The notes: a model not told the origin generated them from the letters alone. Positions 38,913-48,978 are shown, numbered from the stretch's first letter. The stretch is 64,000 nucleotides of DNA from Enterococcus gallinarum NBRC 100675 (GCF_001544275.1 NZ_BCQE01000002.1:1-64000), one strand, 5' to 3'. Numbers and translations are program-made.

Positions 38913-39590
38913 CTAGTTTGTCAACTGCTCAGTGGCCAATAGTTGATAAACGTACTCAAGAGAAGTCGTTTCGGCATAAAGGTTCAAACCGGCTTTTTCA
39001 TCAGCTGAAAAATGATGATTGAAACTTTGATCCGGTATCAACACCACTTGAATTCCTGCCCGAGTTGCTGCGGTAGCTCCTGGCAATGAGTCTTCCATTA
39101 CTAAAGCTGATTCAGAGGTACGTGCTGCTTTTTTCAATGTCAGCAAATAGGGAGCCGGATCTGGTTTGTGTGCTGGGACATCGTCACCAAACGTCTTGAA
39201 ATCAAATGCATTCTGCAATTCAAAATAATCCAGTAATTTTTCACCTCGAAAGGCCATCGAAGAAGTGGCTAATGCTGTCTTCAACCCTTTTTCTCGTGCC
39301 AGTGCCAATGTCTCATGAGCAAATGGTTTTGGCTGCAAGTTTCCATTGAGCAATTGGTCTTCAATGTACCCTTCTCGTTCTTGCCGAAGTTCCTCCACAC
39401 GTTGAAGACCACCAACTTTTTTCGCTAGTAAGGTTGCTGTCTGTTGCCAGCTTTGCCCACGCCAAGAAACGATATCTGCCGATGTGATTGGTAGATGGTA
39501 CTTTTCAAAAAGTGCCAACCAGCCTTCATGATAAACTCTTTCCGTATCCAGTAGCAATCCGTCCAAATCAAAAATCAATAATTCTTTCAT
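38913..39590 (-). CDS. HAD superfamily hydrolase, beta-phosphoglucomutase/phosphatase-like
   Basis: A 225-residue cytosolic HAD subfamily IA protein. Motif I is FDLDGLLLDTE, motif II is the Ser/Thr of ALATSS, motif III is the Lys in HKPDPAPYL and motif IV is VMEDSLPGA. A helical cap lies at about 15-85. It probably dephosphorylates a small sugar phosphate or nucleotide; the substrate cannot be read. The ATG at 39590 follows AAGGAG with 10 bases; a longer reading to 39623 contains that site. It is 57 bases after proC on the same strand. Confidence 0.88.
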   Translation of the reverse strand: MKELLIFDLDGLLLDTERVYHEGWLALFEKYHLPITSADIVSWRGQSWQQTATLLAKKVGGLQRVEELRQEREGYIEDQLLNGNLQPKPFAHETLALAREKGLKTALATSSMAFRGEKLLDYFELQNAFDFKTFGDDVPAHKPDPAPYLLTLKKAARTSESALVMEDSLPGATAATRAGIQVVLIPDQSFNHHFSADEKAGLNLYAETTSLEYVYQLLATEQLTN

Positions 39591-39647
39591 AGACTCTTTA
39601 CTCCTTCTCTCCTTCATACTCAAGCAGTTTCAATATAAGTATTTTAA

Positions 39648-40445
39648 TCAAGACATTTGACGATTCTTTTCGGCAGCAGCATGAACAGCCTTCATCACCG
39701 CAGCACGAAAGCCATTTTCTTCCAGTGTTTTTACGGCTTGAATGGTCGTACCACCAGGAGAACTGACATTGTCTTTCAATACACCAGGATGTTCTTTGGT
39801 CTCCAGCACCATCTTCGCAGCGCCTAAAACTGCCTGAGCAGCAAATTCATAGGCCATTTGGCGGGGCATTCCTTCGGCGACTGCGCCATCGGCCAATGCT
39901 TCAATGAATAGATAGGTATATGCTGGGGAAGAACCGCTGACCCCAATCACAGCATCGATCATGGATTCAGGCACTTGGGCTGCTTTTCCCATGCTTTCAA
40001 ATAATTGTTGGATTTCTCCAGCTTCCTCTACGGTCACATGCGGATTGTTACTGATCGACGTCATTCCTTCCCCGACTAATGCTGGAGTATTCGTCATCAC
40101 CCGTACGATCTTGCGCTGACCCAAGACTTCTTCCATCTGCGCAATCGTAACGCCTGCTGCGATCGATACAACTAACTGTTGTTCATTTAATTGCTCTTTT
40201 AGATCCTTCAATAATTTAGGAAACACAAACGGTTTGACAGCTAAAATCAAAATTGAAGCCGCCGCGGCTTCAGAAAGTTCTAATGTAGGGGTGATTCCTA
40301 AGTCTTGTTCCAACTGTTTAAGTGTCGGTTCATACCGATGATTGTAGACTAAAATTTCCTTTGGTTGATATAGTTCCGATTGGATCAATCTTTTGATAAT
40401 TGCTTTCGCCATATTTCCGGCCCCGATAAAGGCGATGGTTTTCAT
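39648..40445 (-). CDS. proC: Pyrroline-5-carboxylate reductase
   Basis: A 265-residue enzyme for the last step of proline synthesis. The Rossmann motif GAGNMAKAI opens the protein, followed by VMTNTPALVGEG and the C-terminal dimerisation signature (AAQAVLGAAKMVLE, then SSPGGTTIQA). The ATG at 40445 follows AAGGAG; this gives the usual length, so the longer reading to 40526 is rejected. It lies between the GntR and HAD genes. Confidence 0.96.
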   Translation of the reverse strand: MKTIAFIGAGNMAKAIIKRLIQSELYQPKEILVYNHRYEPTLKQLEQDLGITPTLELSEAAAASILILAVKPFVFPKLLKDLKEQLNEQQLVVSIAAGVTIAQMEEVLGQRKIVRVMTNTPALVGEGMTSISNNPHVTVEEAGEIQQLFESMGKAAQVPESMIDAVIGVSGSSPAYTYLFIEALADGAVAEGMPRQMAYEFAAQAVLGAAKMVLETKEHPGVLKDNVSSPGGTTIQAVKTLEENGFRAAVMKAVHAAAEKNRQMS

Positions 40446-40515
40446 AACACTCACTCCTTCTAACATGTATGATCCTATGTTCGCTGTTTCTTGTAAAAAA
40501 AGCCTAATCAAGGGA

Positions 40516-41217
40516 TTAGGCTTCAAACTCGATCACATAAGGATGCAATGCTGTATTATAGATGCCCTCTGTATATTCTACCACTTCTCCATGCAGATCA
40601 TAAGAGCGACGGACGCGCTTTAAAGCGGAAATCTCTGGTGTGATCAGAAATTTTTGTTGTTCTTCATTCAACGTCAGTCCTGCAAACGAATCTTCAAAGG
40701 TATCGATCACCATCCGATGTTCATCTAAAATACGGTACAGTGATTTTTCTTCCAATTCTTCCATGGCAAGGCCTTTTAACAATTTGGGCAAATGATATTC
40801 ATAATAAATAAATGGTTGATGGTCAAAGTAGTACATGCGCCGCAAACGCATGACTTCTCTGCCCATCAAAGCAGAAGCTGGATGATCTTCTGCGAGCTCA
40901 ACTAGGTTAAAATCAAGATTTTTCTTGGTATATTCTTTGCCGGTTTTTTCTAATAACTGGCTGAAAGTTGTCCCTTTAGACAACTTGTTATAAGGTCGAT
41001 TACTTAAAACCGTGGTCCCGCGTCCACTGCGCTTTTCGACATATTCATCTGCTGCTAATAGCTCGATTGCTTTGCGTACCGTGATTTTACTCACATTGAA
41101 GGCTGCTTCTAATTCGGTTTCTGTCGGTAGAAAAGAACCAACAGGATAGTGTCCGGACATGATGTCTTCTTTGATTTTATCTGCCACATCACGATATAAA
41201 ATATGTTTACGCTTCAT
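40516..41217 (-). CDS. GntR/HutC family regulator with UTRA domain
   Basis: A 233-residue regulator. The GntR winged helix is at 1-70 (SFLPTETELEAAF, then VSKITVRKAIELL) and the UTRA ligand-binding domain at 90-230. The likely effector is a sugar phosphate, judged by family only. The ATG at 41217 follows GAGGAAAG. No sugar-utilisation operon lies beside it; neighbours are proC and ftsK, so its targets are elsewhere. It differs from the GntR protein encoded at 6629-7357. Confidence 0.88.
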   Translation of the reverse strand: MKRKHILYRDVADKIKEDIMSGHYPVGSFLPTETELEAAFNVSKITVRKAIELLAADEYVEKRSGRGTTVLSNRPYNKLSKGTTFSQLLEKTGKEYTKKNLDFNLVELAEDHPASALMGREVMRLRRMYYFDHQPFIYYEYHLPKLLKGLAMEELEEKSLYRILDEHRMVIDTFEDSFAGLTLNEEQQKFLITPEISALKRVRRSYDLHGEVVEYTEGIYNTALHPYVIEFEA

Positions 41218-41271
41218 TTCTTTCCTCGCCTTTCCAGTCATTGATTCTCTCTCAAAAAGAGGACTTGCACG

Positions 41272-43668
41272 TTACTCGTCAAAACCCGGCACTTCTTCGG
41301 CTGCTGCTTCGATCAGCACCTTCCGAGGCTTACTGCCTTCTGAAGGACCCACGACACCTTGGTCTTCCAATTCGTCAACAAGACGGGCTGCCCGATTGTA
41401 GCCAATCCGAAAGCGGCGTTGTAATAAAGAGACACTTGCCGTCTGCATTTCGATCACCAATGCTTTGGCATCATCAAATAGTTCATCCTGTGGTTGGCCA
41501 CTACTGGTACTTACCGTATCTTCTTCGGTAACCATCATTTTCTCTTCGTAATTCGCTCCCTGCTGCTCGGTAACAAACGACACGACCCGTTCTACTTCGT
41601 GGTCTGAGATAAAGGCTCCTTGCACCCGGATTGGTTTATTCTCACCCATAGGCAAATACAACATATCGCCTCGTCCAAGAAGCTTTTCCGCACCGTTGCT
41701 GTCAATGATAGTCCGGGAATCGACCCCACTGGAAACGGCGAACGCCATTCTTGAAGGTACGTTGGCTTTGATGATCCCTGTGATGACATCCACACTAGGA
41801 CGTTGTGTCGCTAGGATCATATGGATCCCTGCAGCCCGCGCCATTTGAGCTAGACGAATGATCGCATCTTCTACTTCATTACTTGCGACCATCATCAAGT
41901 CAGCCAATTCATCAACAATGACGACGATGAATGGCAAGATTGGCCGGTTTTCACCATCTTCTAAATTTTTATTGATCACTAGTTCATTGTACCCTGTGAT
42001 ATTTCTAACACCTGTCGCAGCGAACTTCTCATACCGTTCTTCCATCTCTTTAACCACTTTTTGCAACGCTTGCGCTGCTTTCCGGGGGTTCGTCACTACC
42101 GGAGTCAATAGATGAGGAATGCCATTATAGACATTCAATTCAACCATTTTCGGATCGATCATCATCAATTTGACTTCGTGGGGTTTTGCCCGCATCAAAA
42201 TACTTGTGATGATACCGTTGATTGCAACGGATTTCCCACTACCAGTAGATCCTGCAATCAGTAAATGAGGCATTTTCGTTAGATCGGCCGTTTGGACACG
42301 GCCAGAAATATCTCTACCCAAAGGGACTTCTAACAACTTATCGGGATGATCCGGCTGTGCTTCAATCACCTCTCGGAAGGAAACCATGCTGACAGCACTG
42401 TTAGGCACCTCGATCCCAATCAGTGATTTCCCAGGAATCGGTGCTTCCATCCGTACATCTTTAGCAGCTAGCGCCAGTGCGATGTCATCTGTTAAGCCAA
42501 CGATTTTGCTGACTTTGACTCCGACTGCTGGCTGTACTTCAAATTTAGTTACTGCTGGTCCTAAACTAGCTTTTACCACCTTGGCATCGACGCCAAAGCT
42601 TTGGAAAGTCTTTTCTAAAACACCAATGTTTTGTTCGATTTTTTTGTACTCGCTGCTTTGATCGGTTGCAGGGATCGAGTCCAACAATTCAGCGGACGGC
42701 AACTCATAGTCGCGATTTTCTGCTTCTTCGGAAATTTCAAATTCCAATACTTCGCCATCATCTTCCATTTCTTCAACACTTTCTTTTTTCTCCTGTGCCG
42801 AAGCCGGAGAGGATGATGCAGCTGGCGGTGTTTTTGGCAATTCTTGAAAATGATCGATTGGCACAAAACTTAACTGCTCTGGTTCGATTTCCGACAAATC
42901 TGGTTCTGTTTGGGCTGCTCGCTCTTCTTCCGTGAAGGGACGGACTTGATTCTTTTCTTTGATCTCAGCCAAAACAGCAGAACGCTCTGCCTCTTTTTTC
43001 GCTGCTTTTTCAGCAGCTTTTTGCGCTTTTCGTTCTTCGCGAGCTGCTTGTTTTTCAGGTGATCCTTCCAACCATTGCTGAACCTTTTCACCAGCATGCT
43101 GCAGATGCTCCAACAACTCGTGACTGCTCATCTTACTGAACAAAAAGCCACCGATCATGATCATTAAGACAGCTAGAATGTAACTGCCGATCTGGGATAC
43201 AAGGAAATAGGTTCCGCGATAGAAGAATGCGCCGACCATGCCTCCTCCCACATTTTGTGAAACTTGACTGCGGCGAATATCATCCAGCAATGTCGACCAA
43301 GTCGTCTGCAAGACATTCGGCGATTCATTCATGACATTGTTGAATAAATGCGCATGCAGGATCACCAAGATCCCCAAATAGATCAGCACACAGCCAATCA
43401 CTCGACGTAAACTCGTAAAACGAGCTTCTGTGGTCTTGATTGCCAACCAACCTCCGTAAACGGCCAATGCGAGACAAAGCACTTGATACGTATTGCCTCC
43501 AATGATACGAAAGCCGTTAGCGATCAGCGTTCCTAAAAAGCCTAAGTGGAAAAAACCAAAGATCGAAAACAAGATGAAAAGCAAGCCGATGCCGACTAGA
43601 ATCAGTTTCTCTTGTTGTTTTTGTTGTTTTTTTGTTTTGCGTTTCTTCGCGCGTTTTTTTTGCGCCAT
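41272..43668 (-). CDS. ftsK: DNA translocase FtsK/SpoIIIE
   Basis: A 798-residue septal DNA pump. Four membrane segments occupy about 20-185. A charged linker rich in Lys/Ala/Glu and then Pro/Ser follows (about 200-345), then the alpha-beta motor domain with Walker [10 protein letters not shown] (near 475) and Walker [12 protein letters not shown]. The C-terminal gamma winged helix (about 730-790, [21 protein letters not shown]) reads KOPS-type sequences. It clears chromosome ends from the closing septum. The start is the ATG at 43668. Confidence 0.96.
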   Translation of the reverse strand: MAQKKRAKKRKTKKQQKQQEKLILVGIGLLFILFSIFGFFHLGFLGTLIANGFRIIGGNTYQVLCLALAVYGGWLAIKTTEARFTSLRRVIGCVLIYLGILVILHAHLFNNVMNESPNVLQTTWSTLLDDIRRSQVSQNVGGGMVGAFFYRGTYFLVSQIGSYILAVLMIMIGGFLFSKMSSHELLEHLQHAGEKVQQWLEGSPEKQAAREERKAQKAAEKAAKKEAERSAVLAEIKEKNQVRPFTEEERAAQTEPDLSEIEPEQLSFVPIDHFQELPKTPPAASSSPASAQEKKESVEEMEDDGEVLEFEISEEAENRDYELPSAELLDSIPATDQSSEYKKIEQNIGVLEKTFQSFGVDAKVVKASLGPAVTKFEVQPAVGVKVSKIVGLTDDIALALAAKDVRMEAPIPGKSLIGIEVPNSAVSMVSFREVIEAQPDHPDKLLEVPLGRDISGRVQTADLTKMPHLLIAGSTGSGKSVAINGIITSILMRAKPHEVKLMMIDPKMVELNVYNGIPHLLTPVVTNPRKAAQALQKVVKEMEERYEKFAATGVRNITGYNELVINKNLEDGENRPILPFIVVIVDELADLMMVASNEVEDAIIRLAQMARAAGIHMILATQRPSVDVITGIIKANVPSRMAFAVSSGVDSRTIIDSNGAEKLLGRGDMLYLPMGENKPIRVQGAFISDHEVERVVSFVTEQQGANYEEKMMVTEEDTVSTSSGQPQDELFDDAKALVIEMQTASVSLLQRRFRIGYNRAARLVDELEDQGVVGPSEGSKPRKVLIEAAAEEVPGFDE

Positions 43669-43870
43669 TCTTATCCCTCTTTTCGTCTCTACCTATTATA
43701 ACGAAAAAAGAAGGCGAACAAAAGTTTTCCTGTCAGAAAGTTTACTACTAGAAATAAAAGATCCCACTAATGAAAAAAAGACCGCTCCATAAATCCATCA
43801 AACAAAGACGATCTAAAGGAGAAAAGACAAGAAATGCTTCTTAAAAATCTCTTTAGTAAGACTACAGTAA

Positions 43871-43914
43871 AGCTACCTTGCACCTATTCATTCATAGCTT
43901 CATGCCAGGTAGCT
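43871..43914 (-). terminator. Possible terminator of the amino-acid ABC operon
   Basis: AGCTACCT (43871-43878) faces AGGTAGCT (43907-43914) about 50 bases after the binding-protein stop. The T run is weak. Confidence 0.4.
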
Positions 43915-43963
43915 TCTGTGATCGTTTTTGTTGTGGCTTATGTCGCCGTCAATCGTTTTTCAT

Positions 43964-44767
43964 TTATTCAGGAGAAACATCTTCTCCAAACCATTTTTCG
44001 GAAATCTCAGCAAATGTGCCATTTTCTTGCAGTTTCTTTAATCCCTCATTGATTTTATCCGCCAATGCTTGATCGTCTTTTCGTACTCCTACTGCAAAGT
44101 TTTCGGCTTTGAAGGGACTTTCAATAACATTGTAGTCGTCCGCTTTTTTCGTCTGAGTCAAATAGTACTCCGCATAGACCCGATCGATCAAAAGACCATC
44201 GATCCGACCATTTTCCAAATCGATAAACGCTTCGTTGAAACTAGCATATAAAGTTGCTTCATTATCGGCGACAATGTCTTTCAATACTTCTGGTTGATTG
44301 TTGAAGGTATCATAACCAGAGGATCCTTCTTGCGCCCCTAGCACTTTGTCTTTCATGGCATCAAATGAAGTGATGTTGCTGTCTTTGGCAGTTACTAGAA
44401 CCTGCTTGTTTTCCATATAAGTATCGCTGAATAATACTTTCTTTTCCCGGGCTTCTGTTTTTGTGTAGCCATTCCAAATCATATCGATGGTACCATTATC
44501 TAATTCTGTTTCTTTCATCGACCAGTCGATTGCTTGGAATTTGACTTTGGTTCCTGTTAAATCAAAAACGGCTTTTGCTAGGTCAACATCGAAACCAACG
44601 ATGTCCCCTTGGTCATCTTGAAAGCCCATCGGTACAAAGGTATCGTCCAACCCAACGATGACTTCCTCTTTGTCTGCAGCACTTTCTGCTTTCTCGCTAC
44701 TGTTGCCACATGCGGCAAAAAGCAATAAGCTGGCTCCGGCTAACAACGTTAATCTAATTTTTTTCAT
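43964..44767 (-). CDS. Polar amino-acid ABC transporter binding lipoprotein (possibly histidine)
   Basis: A 267-residue substrate-binding lipoprotein. The signal peptide ends in the lipobox FAAC (Cys20), and the mature protein is the SBP_bac_3 fold (DDTFVPMGFQDDQGDIVGFDVDLAKAV). It is the third gene of permease-ATPase-binding protein. The leader of the operon is a T-box whose specifier codon looks like CAC, which would make histidine the ligand, but Thr cannot be excluded. Confidence 0.9.
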   Translation of the reverse strand: MKKIRLTLLAGASLLLFAACGNSSEKAESAADKEEVIVGLDDTFVPMGFQDDQGDIVGFDVDLAKAVFDLTGTKVKFQAIDWSMKETELDNGTIDMIWNGYTKTEAREKKVLFSDTYMENKQVLVTAKDSNITSFDAMKDKVLGAQEGSSGYDTFNNQPEVLKDIVADNEATLYASFNEAFIDLENGRIDGLLIDRVYAEYYLTQTKKADDYNVIESPFKAENFAVGVRKDDQALADKINEGLKKLQENGTFAEISEKWFGEDVSPE

Positions 44768-44779
44768 TTTTCTTCCTCC

Positions 44780-45412
44780 TTAGTTCCCTTCAACTTCTAA
44801 TAATTGATCGGCAATATTTTTTGCAAAAACCAGATCATGGGTAACCACGATCTGAGTAACGCCCTCTTTTTTCAAATCTAAGATCAGTTTTTCGACTTGC
44901 TGGCGCAGACCTGGATCTAATGCACTCGTAGGTTCATCATACGCCAATACTTTCGGATCCATCGCCATCGCCCGCGCAATCGCTACCCGTTGGCGTTGCC
45001 CTCCTGAAAGTTGGTAAGGATATTGCGTTAAAAGTTCAGATAATCCCAACTGTTTAGCCAGAGCAACAGCTTTTTCGGTATAGCTAGCTTTGTCTTGTTT
45101 CAATACCATTTTTGGTGCCAGTGCGATGTTATCGAATACCGACAAATGCGGAAATAGCTGAAAGTCTTGAAAAACGACACCGACTACTTGTTCTTGTTCT
45201 TTCGTATCCGTAGGATCAAATGGTTGTCCATCTAGTAAAAAAATTCCTGAATCGATGGTCTCCAGCCCAGCCAGGGTACGCAGCAGGGTTGTTTTCCCGC
45301 CGCCAGAAGGTCCGACTACCGCTAGGATGCTACCTTCTTCAATTGTCAGGTCTAAGCGATCGATGACCTGCTTGTCGCCAAATGCTTTTGATACTTGTTT
45401 CAGTTCTAACAT
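44780..45412 (-). CDS. Polar amino-acid ABC transporter ATP-binding protein
   Basis: A 210-residue ATPase with Walker A GPSGGGKTT, Q-loop FQDFQLF, signature LSGGQRQR and Walker B VLAYDEP. It is slightly shorter than GlnQ/HisP relatives (about 240) but complete in motifs. It drives uptake with the permease encoded at 45426-46070 and the lipoprotein at 43964-44767. Confidence 0.93.
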   Translation of the reverse strand: MLELKQVSKAFGDKQVIDRLDLTIEEGSILAVVGPSGGGKTTLLRTLAGLETIDSGIFLLDGQPFDPTDTKEQEQVVGVVFQDFQLFPHLSVFDNIALAPKMVLKQDKASYTEKAVALAKQLGLSELLTQYPYQLSGGQRQRVAIARAMAMDPKVLAYDEPTSALDPGLRQQVEKLILDLKKEGVTQIVVTHDLVFAKNIADQLLEVEGN

Positions 45413-45425
45413 GTTCCTACGCCTC

Positions 45426-46070
45426 CTAACGGTAATAATCGAGTTTTGTTTCTAACTGTTTCAAAATCAGTGTAAAAATACCAGTCATCATTAAGTAAAT
45501 CAGCGCAACGCCCAGTAATGGTACCAACGTGCTATCTCGTTCCATTGCGATTTTACCGATACGCATAACATCCGACAAACCTAAAATATAGACAAGCGAC
45601 GTATCTTTTACTAAATTGATCACTTCGTTCCCTACTGAAGGAAGCGTGATCTTGACTACTTGCGGAATGATAATCTTGCGAATCGTCTGTAAAGGGGCTA
45701 GGCGCAGAACTTTTGCTGCTTCGTATTGCCCTGCAGGGATTGATTGGATCCCGCCCCGAAAAATCTCGGCAAAATAAGCGGCATAATTGATAATAAAGGC
45801 AATCAGTGCTGCTTCAAACCGATCAAAGACTATGTTCAGAATCGGCAGACCATAAAACACAAAGATCAGTTGTAACAGTAAAGGCGTTCCTCGCATCAGC
45901 CAGACATACACTTGCACGATTGCTTTCAAGATCCGTAGTCGACTAGCAAGAATAAAAGCCAAGATGATCCCTAATGGAATCGATCCTATTAACGTTAATC
46001 CAAACAATTTGATTGTGATCCCTGCCCCGGAAAGCAGTTGTGGCATCACACTTACTAAATAATCGATCAT
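45426..46070 (-). CDS. Polar amino-acid ABC transporter permease
   Basis: A 214-residue HisMQ-type permease with about five membrane segments and the EAA loop EAAKVLRLAPLQTIRKIIIP. It is the first gene of the operon and directly follows the double T-box leader. Confidence 0.93.
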   Translation of the reverse strand: MIDYLVSVMPQLLSGAGITIKLFGLTLIGSIPLGIILAFILASRLRILKAIVQVYVWLMRGTPLLLQLIFVFYGLPILNIVFDRFEAALIAFIINYAAYFAEIFRGGIQSIPAGQYEAAKVLRLAPLQTIRKIIIPQVVKITLPSVGNEVINLVKDTSLVYILGLSDVMRIGKIAMERDSTLVPLLGVALIYLMMTGIFTLILKQLETKLDYYR

Positions 46071-46185
46071 TTCTTTTTTCCTCCTTGATTTTGCGGCAAT
46101 GACAGCTTGCTTGGTTTAAAATGACTAAGCACCATCTTGCCGTGTTTCCACTTGATTAAAATCATTAAAATGAAAGGCGCCCAAC

Positions 46186-46244
46186 AAAAAACGTCCTCCG
46201 GCCTAATGCCAGAGGACGTTTAATACGTGGTTCCACCTCAATTT
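46186..46244 (-). promoter_or_regulatory. Second, partial T-box module: antiterminator and terminator only
   Basis: On the minus strand GAGGTGGAACCACGT (T-box sequence, 46225-46241 on plus) is followed by a strong terminator hairpin (CGTCCTC arms, 46191-46220) with TTTTTT. Only about 70 bases separate it from the first terminator, too few for stem I, so it has no tRNA anticodon reader of its own. Confidence 0.8.
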
Positions 46245-46307
46245 GTTTTTCCTTCACAGAAAAAACCTCATGCAGTCAGTTGATGGATTTGCTGATACCG
46301 CCATTAA

Positions 46308-46580
46308 ATAAAAAAAGTCCTTTAGCCATTACAGCTAAAGGACGTTATCAACGCGGTTCCACCTTTGTTTATCAGTGCTTCACAACAACTGATCTCAGAA
46401 AGTCATCAAACAATGACTGCTGCTATAACGGGCACTCCCGGTCTTTCCTACTCGATTCAGAAAAACGACTCCAAGATGTGGTTCACAAGTCCTTGTTGTC
46501 TCTTCTCACCAGCCAGAGACTCTCTTAAAACGAAGAAACCTTGCTACTCTTCTTTTCGATGTCTGTTTCATTAAGTTGTT
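46308..46580 (-). promoter_or_regulatory. Complete T-box riboswitch leader, likely His-specific
   Basis: The minus-strand leader contains stem I (46580-46430) with AGAGAGTCTCTGGCTGGTG and GTGAACCACATCTTGGAG. The specifier is probably CAC at 46478-46480. The T-box AAAGGTGGAACCGCG (about 46350-46366 on plus) follows, then a terminator with GTCCTTTAGC arms and eight T residues. Uncharged tRNA should favour antitermination and raise transporter synthesis. Confidence 0.88.
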
Positions 46581-46584
46581 TATT

Positions 46585-46613
46585 ACTTTATACGCAAACT
46601 GAAAAAAAGTCAA
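46585..46613 (-). promoter_or_regulatory. Promoter of the T-box/amino-acid ABC operon
   Basis: A TTGACT -35 (46608-46613) and a TAAAGT -10 (46585-46590) have a 17-bp spacer on the minus strand, placed just before stem I. Confidence 0.7.
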
Positions 46614-46800
46614 ATACTTTTTTCAGTTTGTTGCTGTCTTTTGAAAACAGAAGCATACCCACCGCTCACATCACCTTCTTCAAAAAAGATTTTTCTTTTC
46701 AGAAGGTGAATCGGACAGTTCGCTATCCTCAGCCAAAAGTTAGATACTCATCCTTTATAGGAGGAGACTGCCTTTTTTTGAATAATCTTTTTCATGACAA

Positions 46801-46835
46801 TACAAAAAAGCTTAGAGATCTCCCCTAAGCTTCAA
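46801..46835 (-). terminator. Terminator of the LPKTG/MucBP gene
   Basis: AAGCTTAG and CTAAGCTT arms enclose nine bases, and TTTTTT follows on the minus strand, about 65 bases after the gene stop at 46899. Confidence 0.85.
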
Positions 46836-46898
46836 ACCCCTTTTCTTGCGAGCCTTAAACTAGAAAGCATTTTCTCAATGTGTTTCGTTGTGTTATCT

Positions 46899-48200
46899 TT
46901 AGTTTGGAACGCTCATATTGAAAGTGATTGTTTGATTCTCTGCCGTAAATTTGGACGGAGCAACACCATTTATATAGGCACTCGTATACCGAATGACAGC
47001 TGTTTTCTCTTGACCTTCTGAGTCATGATAAATAAGTGCCAAAGGATGAGACGTACCGTCCAATTCTAATCCTGCGGGAACACTAATTGGTGCACCAACT
47101 TCCCCTGTTAATTCAAGTTTTCCGTCCTTGGGGATACGATATCCAGTATCCAAGAACAGGAAACCTTCTGCCTTTACATGAATTTCTGAAGAAAGATCAT
47201 TCTCATCAGAATACACATAATAATACCTTCCGAGCTGGCTAGTTATATTGGTGAAGTCAATTGTTACATGACCTATTTGTTTTTCATTCTCGTAAATGAA
47301 AGTAACTTCCTTTTTTTGTTCTTCAAAAACTCCTGATGGATTTCCTATTACCTCTTTAACAGACATTCCCGGAATTTGAATTGCATCTACGCTGTAAGAA
47401 TCACCTATCTTGCCAGTCAATAACAAATCTTCATGAACTTTTTCTTGTGCTTCGTCGACATAATGGACAATAACTGAACCTTCTTTTCCTTCTGGAATGG
47501 GTGGAACATCGCTATTTTCTGTAGAATGAACATAGCCAACATATTCATACCCATTAACTTCCGTCCTGGGTTGATAGTTACTTCCTTTCGCTACTGTCTC
47601 AATTTTTGATTCTGGCAAGCCCAAAGTTGCTGCTTGGGATACGATAGAAATTCCTGCACCACCAATAACAATCAACAGCAATAGTTGTTTCCTTTGTTTT
47701 CGTTTCCAGATCAGCAGCACTCCTCCTGCTAAAAGAAAGACAATACCTAAAATGATAAATCCTTTATTTTGGCTCTTTTCTCCGGTTTTTGGAAGTTTTT
47801 GATTCTCCTTCATTCCTGCAATATTTTCTTGATTTGTGCTCAACAACGTCGAATCTGATGTAGCGGTTGATTCAGAACTTGAAGCAAGTGGCACTTTATC
47901 TTCCTTAGCATGCGTATCTGTTGTCGAATCTGCAGTTGATTCGGTAGTCGCTGTTTCTTCTTTTTCTTTGTAAACCAACTTAAAGGTTTCTTCATCATGC
48001 ACTATCGTAACACTTGGTTCCTCAGCAATAAGACCCTCTTGCTCTGATGTCGATAAGGAATCAAGCAGGACGTGCTCTGTAATAACCTTAGCTTCAGACT
48101 CAGCTGCAAAACTATTATTGATCCCTATCTGCAGCGCTCCCAAAACCAAGATGCCTAAAGCTAACCATTTGGATCCTTTTAATAAGCCTTTTTTCTTCAT
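46899..48200 (-). CDS. Surface protein with internal LPKTG sorting signal, second signal sequence and MucBP domain
   Basis: A 433-residue protein of unusual order. Residues 1-33 are a signal peptide (ending FAAES) and 34-135 a Ser/Thr/Glu-rich domain. LPKTG lies at 136-140, a membrane segment at 148-165, and KRKQRKQ at 166-172. A second hydrophobic segment (173-188) ends in a signal-peptidase-like SQA site (188-190). A MucBP domain spans about 241-304, and a beta-rich C-terminal domain runs to 433. The first 172 residues look like a complete small sortase substrate and the rest like a separate secreted MucBP protein, fused in frame. AAAGGA precedes an internal TTG (codon 174, 47679-47681), so a second start is possible. 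The main start is the ATG at 48200 after GGAGG. Confidence 0.85.
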   Translation of the reverse strand: MKKKGLLKGSKWLALGILVLGALQIGINNSFAAESEAKVITEHVLLDSLSTSEQEGLIAEEPSVTIVHDEETFKLVYKEKEETATTESTADSTTDTHAKEDKVPLASSSESTATSDSTLLSTNQENIAGMKENQKLPKTGEKSQNKGFIILGIVFLLAGGVLLIWKRKQRKQLLLLIVIGGAGISIVSQAATLGLPESKIETVAKGSNYQPRTEVNGYEYVGYVHSTENSDVPPIPEGKEGSVIVHYVDEAQEKVHEDLLLTGKIGDSYSVDAIQIPGMSVKEVIGNPSGVFEEQKKEVTFIYENEKQIGHVTIDFTNITSQLGRYYYVYSDENDLSSEIHVKAEGFLFLDTGYRIPKDGKLELTGEVGAPISVPAGLELDGTSHPLALIYHDSEGQEKTAVIRYTSAYINGVAPSKFTAENQTITFNMSVPN

Positions 48201-48978
48201 TATCTTTCCTCCTAGATAACTCTTTTTCAATAAATTACTTTTCATTAATAAATTTTTGCTAAAGCAATATCAACTACCTAAAAAAATTTTACTCCTAGTT
48301 ACTATAAAAAAATAGCTACTCTAGCGATCACGTAAACAATTACGTAAAAAAGTAGCTATCCTGATTCTTTCCGTATACACGAACAGATGGACTATATTTC
48401 TCATTGTATAACTCGTTATCCAATTGCTTTTACCAGTATAAATAAGAGTTTTTGCCTTCTGTTCCTCTATCTAAACTATAAATTCTATTTCAATAGTTCT
48501 CATCAACTTACTATCAAATATGCTAGAAAAATGATAGATTTTCGATAGTGTCAAGTTGTTCCTGTTTTTTATGATTCTCTATGAAAGAAATTCTTTTAGA
48601 AATCGTATCGGAATAGGTAGTTCTATTGTGCAAACATTATGTTTTTAGACTACTAACATTTGGCCATCATTATTCGATTGATGGCGAAAACTAGTATACC
48701 ATTCTCAACTCGCTGGAAAACGACATCTTCTGATCCCTTTGATATAAATAATGTCGTCTTTTTAGTACGCTATCCTTTTTGCTTTTGAGATAGCTTGAAA
48801 GGACATAATAGCTACTACTAATTGATTATCTGCTAAAGAAATAGAACACGTTTCTCATTTGATAGATCAGACACCCAAGAAAACTCACTCGTCAAATCTA
48901 AAAATAAAAGGATGAATTTGAAAATTTATTGAGTTACCCTTTATTAGATGATACACTTTTTAAAAAGGAGCTTTAACA
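48201..48978. other. Gene-free 778-base spacer with terminator-like hairpins
   Basis: No credible gene is seen. A hairpin with ATAGCTACT/AGTAGCTAT arms (48312-48359) is followed on the minus strand by seven T residues, forming a terminator in the leader of the LPKTG gene. A second hairpin (CGACAT 48721-48726 with ATGTCG 48751-48756) ends in CTTTTT on the plus strand. Confidence 0.55.

Noticed and set aside
43834-44052. 72-residue hydrophobic frame between ftsK and the amino-acid binding protein gene
   Set aside because: It overlaps the end of the binding-protein gene and a hairpin, and lacks a ribosome binding site.
46899-48200. Simple reading as an ordinary LPXTG protein
   Set aside because: The sorting signal is 293 residues from the C terminus, so the usual C-terminal anchor model does not fit; treated as a fusion or polyprotein.
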